DNA from: Diplosphaera chodatii
Lineage: Eukaryota; Chlorophyta; Trebouxiophyceae; Prasiolales; Stichococcaceae
Assembly: GCA_032358165.1 (NCBI GenBank)
Contig: JAALGY010000032.1
Span: forward strand, 2,914,001-2,978,000
Reading direction: 5' to 3'
Length of the DNA stretch: 64,000 nucleotides
Shown: positions 59,471-64,000 of the stretch, in pieces
Layout: the number at the start of each line of letters is the position of its first letter
How positions within the stretch are numbered: the first letter of the stretch is position 1
Notes under the pieces: generated by a model
Databases searched by the model: none
What the model was told of the DNA's origin: nothing
The model's input: only the letters and a program-made list of their open reading frames with translations
Position numbers and translations under genes: made by a program

Positions 59471-61594
59471 ATGGCTGGGTCTTCCAGCGGTACTGATGCA
59501 GCTCGGGCACGCTGGGAGCTGGAGAACAACATTACAGCCGTCAGCGAGGTGGACGGCTACTTCAGATACAACCAGGCTGAGCAGCAGGCCATACAGGCGC
59601 AGAAGCCTTGGGCACGCGACCCGCACTACTTCAAGCAGTGAGGAGCCTGGGGCACCCCGCCTGCACATGGCACATTGTTGCACTGCCACTGTGGTGGTGC
59701 TCGAAGCATGACTGTGTCAAGCAGTGTCAACACTGAGACGTCACCTGATCACACGTTCGCTGACAGCAGCCGTTGTGGACCATACTCCAGTGTGCGGATC
59801 TCGGCGCTGGCGTTGCTGAAGATGGCGATGCACGCCAAGTCTGGCGGCAACCTGGAGATCATGGGCATGATGCAGGGCAAGATCGTCGGCGACACCTTCA
59901 TCATCCTTGGTGTGCAAATTGTCTGCGAGCATTTGATGGTGCTGGCAGATGGTGACAGACACATACTTGCTAGATGAGTGTTGCTCATGGGCACTGATGC
60001 TCAGATGCTGCTCCACTGTGCATTTGCAGATGCATATGCGCTGCCGGTGGAGGGCACAGAGACGCGAGTCAACGCCCAATCCGAGGCCTACGAGTACATT
60101 GTGGACTTTGGCGAGACCAGCAAGGTTGTCGCCTGCCTGACGCACAGTATGCATGCGCATGTTGTGAGCATGTTGGCTAGTGCATTTCGTCACTTGGCAC
60201 CACACATGGCTGTTGAAGAGATGCATATGTGTGCGACTTGTGTACATTGTGTTGCAGAGCGTTGGTCGGCTTGAGAACGCAGTTGGCTGGTACCACAGCC
60301 ACCCAGGGTATGGCTGCTGGCTGTCGGGCATCGATTGCAGCACGCAGATGACGCAGCAGCAATACAATGAGCCGTTTCTGGCCATTGTTGTCGACCCACA
60401 TCGCACCATTGCAGCCGGCAAGGTGGAGATTGGCGCCTTCCGCACCTATCCAGAGGTGATCATTGCCGGAGCAACACATGGATGAATGTGCGGAATTGGC
60501 ACACCAGTAGCGATGCTGCCATTGAACCCTCCCACCCTACGGCAGCTGCAGTGTCGTGAGCTACAATCGTAGTCGATGTGAGCACATTCATGTGTCTCTG
60601 CATGCAGGGCTACAAGCCGCCCAATGCACAGGCTAGCGAGTACCAGACTATCCCGATGAGCAAGATCGAGGACTTTGGCGTGCACGCCAACCAGTACTAC
60701 CCGCTTGATGTGTCTTTCTTCAAGTCCAGCCTGGACTCACACATGCTGGACATGCTGTGGAATAAGTGAGCGCCCTCCCGACTCACTGCATGTGCACCGT
60801 TTGATGTAGTGAATGCGTGACAATGCAGCGTCACTGTGCTCCAGCGGTGCTGTTCCTAGGTGCTCATATGCAGGGCATTGCAATGCGTGCAGGTACTGGG
60901 TGAACACCTTGGCAGCATCACCACTCATAAACACACGGGAGCTGACATCTGGCCAGATCAGCGACATCGGTGCGCCTCTGCTGTTTGGCAGGTTGTGCAA
61001 GCAAGATCGCCCAACTGCAAGGGCGTCACTTATCCTCATGCCCACAGCAGCAATTTTTCATAAGTTGTTGTGCCGTGCTCATTCGCACGGCACCCTATGC
61101 ACATTGCATGTGTGACTTCAGCAAACCCTCGCATGTGAACTGCTACAGCGGAGAAGCTTGAGGCAGCGGATGCTGAGCTGGCGCACACGGGGCGGATGGG
61201 GCGTTTCACCGCGCCCTTTGAGAAGCGCAGCAAAGACGACCAGAAGCTGCCCAAGCTGACGCGCGACACCGGCCGGCTGGCCGTGGAACAGATCAAGGGC
61301 ATCTCCAGCCAGGTAGGACCAGCAGCAGCAGCAGCAGCAGTAGTGCATTGCCAACCAAGTGGGAATCGTCACCATCTACGTGTGCCCCAAACAGCATAGA
61401 CACCTGCATGGCTTTGAAATATACAAGCAGACCTCCCTGCTGATGGGCGCACCCTGTCACTTTGCGTGATGCAGGTCATGAAGGACGTGCTATTCAACAT
61501 ACGACCACCCGGCACAGCCAGAGCGCATAGCCAGCAGCAAAGTAGTGCACCATTACCAGACGGAGCTGAGGCGGTGACAGCAATGGAGGCGTGA
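59471..61594 (+). CDS. CSN5: COP9 signalosome subunit 5, JAMM metalloprotease
   Basis: Catalytic subunit of the COP9 signalosome that removes NEDD8 from cullins. Eight exons, 59471-59637, 59791-59909, 60030-60124, 60258-60455, 60608-60765, 60893-60969, 61149-61312 and 61475-61594, sum to 365 codons plus stop. Start ATG at 59471 ([20 protein letters not shown]). The MPN+ domain contains EIMGMMQGK with the catalytic Glu and the complete JAMM motif [17 protein letters not shown] (H-x-H-x7-S-x2-D). [71 protein letters not shown] and [20 protein letters not shown] match plant CSN5 block for block. All catalytic residues are present. A short AGC repeat follows the penultimate exon at about 61320. 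Confidence 0.97.
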
Positions 61595-62249
61595 TGGCCG
61601 AACTGCTGTCCAGCTAAGGCGTATTTGTGTGTCTCGACAAGCTGTGTGCAAATCGTCAGGCTGTCCAGATCACAGTGCAAACGGATCCAGCAGGCATGTA
61701 CCATATACCGTGTGCCATGAAGCAGGCAGGTTGACATCTTGAGCCCATGTCTGCTGTGTCAGAGAAGCAGACGACAGAGGACACTGCTGCGTCAGAAAGC
61801 TTCGAGTGTCTTACAGTAGGCTTGAAGCTGCCCTAGCACAAAGTAACACTATGGTGGCAGATTAAACATAACTCAGGTTACAGCAAGTATGAAAGGTAGA
61901 AATGTTCAAGTGCAGAGCAGGATCTCTGACATCAGCATCTCACAAAATTGGTGCCAGTCTATACAACGCAGCAACATCAACAAGGTGGCTCAACGAAGGG
62001 CATCTGCCAGACCACACAATGCCCACAGAGCCAACTCCATCTCGGAGGTTGCAGATGGCGAGCCTAAAATCAGCTTCTGCAGGTGCTGCCGCTGTGAAGT
62101 AGAACGACCTTGTTTGCCATGTAAATCAGTGACGCCCCCTGACCCCGCCGAGTACATCCGAGTGCGTTTTCCACCATCCCTTTCAGATATGGCAGTCCAC
62201 TCAAAGTGTCATGGTTGGTGGTAGTGCCATGGTTTGTAGAGCATGACCG
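61595..62249. other. Intergenic, tail-to-tail
   Basis: About 650 bp between the CSN5 stop and the stop of the last gene, AT-richer than coding DNA. TGTAA at 62120 is far from CSN5 (about 525 bases). No exon was recognised. Confidence 0.45.
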
Positions 62250-64000
62250 CTACTGATCGCCTTCACGCTTGCGCTTGACGGCTGCCAGCCTGTCAGGCGA
62301 CGCCATGCCCTCAGCATCATACGCCTGCTCTGCAGCTGCGGCAGCGACCAGGGCAGCGGTTGATGCGACGGGCTGCCGCTGCGACTGCTGCTCCTGCGTG
62401 GGCCGGCGGCCCGCGGACGCGAGCTGGTGCGAGCCCTGGCTGCGGCTGCGAGCGCTGACGGATGCCACCTCCGCCTGCAGCCGCTGTGCCTGTGCAGGCG
62501 AGAGGGAACCGGTTGCACCCCTGCAAGCGCATTGCTGAGGCGCACTTTGCCAGCGGGCTTGCAGGTGGCGACACAACAGTGGCAGGAGTCCAATCACCAT
62601 GTTTCATGTGCTTGATTCCAGTTTGCAGTGCAGCGTGTAATGCTGCGGGTGGCGGGCGGGCGGCGCACCTGCAGGGCGCTGAGGCGGGCCATGTCGCCGG
62701 CGCGGTGCGCCTCCCGCTCCCCCCGCGTCCAGCTGAAGGGGTACCCCTCCTCGTCCTGCCGGCTGGCGCTGCCCGCGCCGGTGCCGCTAGCCTCGCGCTG
62801 CAGGCCCGTGCCGCCGGGCGCCGTGGCGGCCGCCACCTCGTCCGGGCTCGCCGCCGCCACCAGCCCGGTGCCGTCCGGCACGGAGCCCGGCTGCGGGTCC
62901 GGCACGATCGCGGCCGCGTGCTGCGCCGGCGGCGGCGCCGCGTCCGCCTCCCGCCCGCCCGCCGCGCCCGCGGCCGGGCCGCCGTTGACGGTCACGGTGT
63001 CGTCGTCCGCGGCGCGCGCGCTGGTGCCGCCCTGCTGCTTGGGCGGCGCGCGGCTCATGGTGCCGGACACCACCGACGCGGCGCCCGCCAGCCCCAGCGG
63101 CGCCCGCGTCTCCGCCAGCGTGTTGCTCAGCACCTGCACGGCACGGAGACAGGAACACACTCGGGACACATCCACAATCCGCTGAGCAGCTCTGCAGCCG
63201 GTGCGGCCAACTGGCTCGACCGCACCGGGGCACCCCGCAACCCAGAAATCTGGCGCCAGCATGGTACTGTCGCGGGGGCGTGATGTGCAGCTGAAGTCTC
63301 ACCTCCTCGTCCGACACCTCCAGATCGGGGACCTGCTGCACCTCCGGCGCCACAATCCTGCCGCTGGCCTTGTACCTGCAGTGCGGCAGATGCTGGACCT
63401 GGTCTGTCACCCTGACATTGTGTGCATGCCGCCGGAAGTGTACATCGTATGTTATGTGTTGGTGGTGTCCAGCACGACCACCCACGACTTCAGTGCTGCG
63501 GTTGAGCCGCGCACCTGGCGGCTGTGTTGGCGGCCTTGACGAGCGGCGGCAGCTTGATGTTGCCCGGCTCGCTGGCTGGCACTGGAGCTGTCGGCATGCG
63601 GTACGGCTCTGAGGTTGTCGCACCGCCTGCAGTCAACACCCAGAATGTTGAAGGACGATGTGCGATGTGTTGCAAAGCCAGCCCGCTAGATGGCACACGA
63701 GTACAAGGCTGATACCAGCAAGTCACCTTCGCTGCCGGTGCGGGCCGTGATGCAGCGCTCGATGACGTGGCAGGCGTGCACGACGTGGGCGCGCGCTTCG
63801 CTGTCCGTCACAATGGGCCAGTCGTAGTTCGAGCCCAGCTCCACGCCAGCATCCTGCAGCACCTCCGTGGGTGCATCAAACGGCCTGCAACAGCAGCATG
63901 AAGCACCTGACTCACCGCTGGTGATTGAAGCAGGCCCTGCTGGTGGTGTGCAGAAAGACGGTGCAGAGGCACTGCTGAGAGCTGCCGTGCAGGGCAGGCG
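62250..64000 (-). CDS. Protein of unknown function, 5' end outside window
   Basis: I do not recognise a family. Minus-strand exons visible from the right: about 63887-63725 with LQDAGVELGSNYDWPIVTDS and AHVVHACHVIERCITARTG; about 63640-63518 with ASEPGNIKLPPLVKAANTAA; about 63374-63302 with YKASGRIVAPEVQQVPDLEV; 63133-62669 with VLSNTLAETRAPLG, a long Ala/Gly/Pro region and YPFSWTRGEREAHRAGDMAR; and a final exon with AQAQRLQAEVASVSARSRSQ ending KRKREGDQ at 62250. The end KRKRE could be a nuclear localisation signal. The first visible exon looks most structured and would be the best query. Reading of exons 2 to 5 is moderately supported by splice sites. Confidence 0.6.

Noticed and set aside
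62787..63623. Minus-strand open frame of 278 codons, Ala/Gly/Arg-rich
   Set aside because: Shadow frame of the exon at 63133-62669, with extreme composition and no splice logic.

Overview
This is a nuclear segment from a GC-rich, intron-dense green alga. The gene set (COG6, UTP21, SMC1, CSN5/CSN7, PAN3, cytosolic uS11 and eL14, mitochondrial NDUFS6) is eukaryotic. Several products resemble land-plant families most closely: a CSN7 tail ending in RPKRRR, a PRLI-interacting-factor-K-like UFD1 protein, a PB1 Raf-like kinase with HFD in the catalytic loop, a plant-type UPF0548 protein and a plastid-type rhomboid. Introns average about 160 bp, TGTAA lies downstream of several stops, and pure CAG tracts encode polyglutamine. 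These features fit a chlorophyte, probably a trebouxiophyte or relative; I cannot name a species. No virus, insertion sequence, CRISPR array, tRNA or rRNA gene was recognised.

Layout, left to right: 3' part of a two-RRM protein (+); 416-aa membrane protein of unknown function (-); cohesin SMC1 in 26 exons (+); UPF0548/DUF1990 protein (-); 1401-aa polyQ/coiled-coil protein (+); rhomboid protease (-); UFD1-UBX protein (+); RPS14 (+); NDUFS6 (+); CSN7 (-); MED18-like (-); PAN3 (+); COG6 (-); mitochondrial carrier with a one-base frameshift (+); polyQ-PB1-Raf-like kinase (+); RPL14 (+); UPF0301/AlgH protein (-); RING-CH membrane E3 ligase (-); small basic protein (+); UTP21 (-); CSN5 (+); and a 5'-truncated protein of unknown function (-).

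The genes are not an operon but a dense housekeeping neighbourhood. Themes recur: protein turnover (CSN5, CSN7, UFD1-UBX, RING-CH ligase, rhomboid), ribosome production (RPS14, RPL14, UTP21) and mRNA synthesis or decay (MED18, PAN3, the RRM protein). Neighbours often alternate in strand, giving several head-to-head pairs that may share promoters and tail-to-tail pairs with gaps of about 200 to 300 bp.

The observations most worth following are: GCATGC is strongly over-represented in non-coding DNA; GC-AG introns are unusually frequent (7 of about 70 placed to the base); NDUFS6 has lost three of four expected zinc ligands; UFD1 and UBX domains are joined in one chain; a perfect hairpin with a GCAA loop lies in a divergent intergenic region; and PAN3 carries four PAM2-like motifs. 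I found no clearly new multi-gene system.
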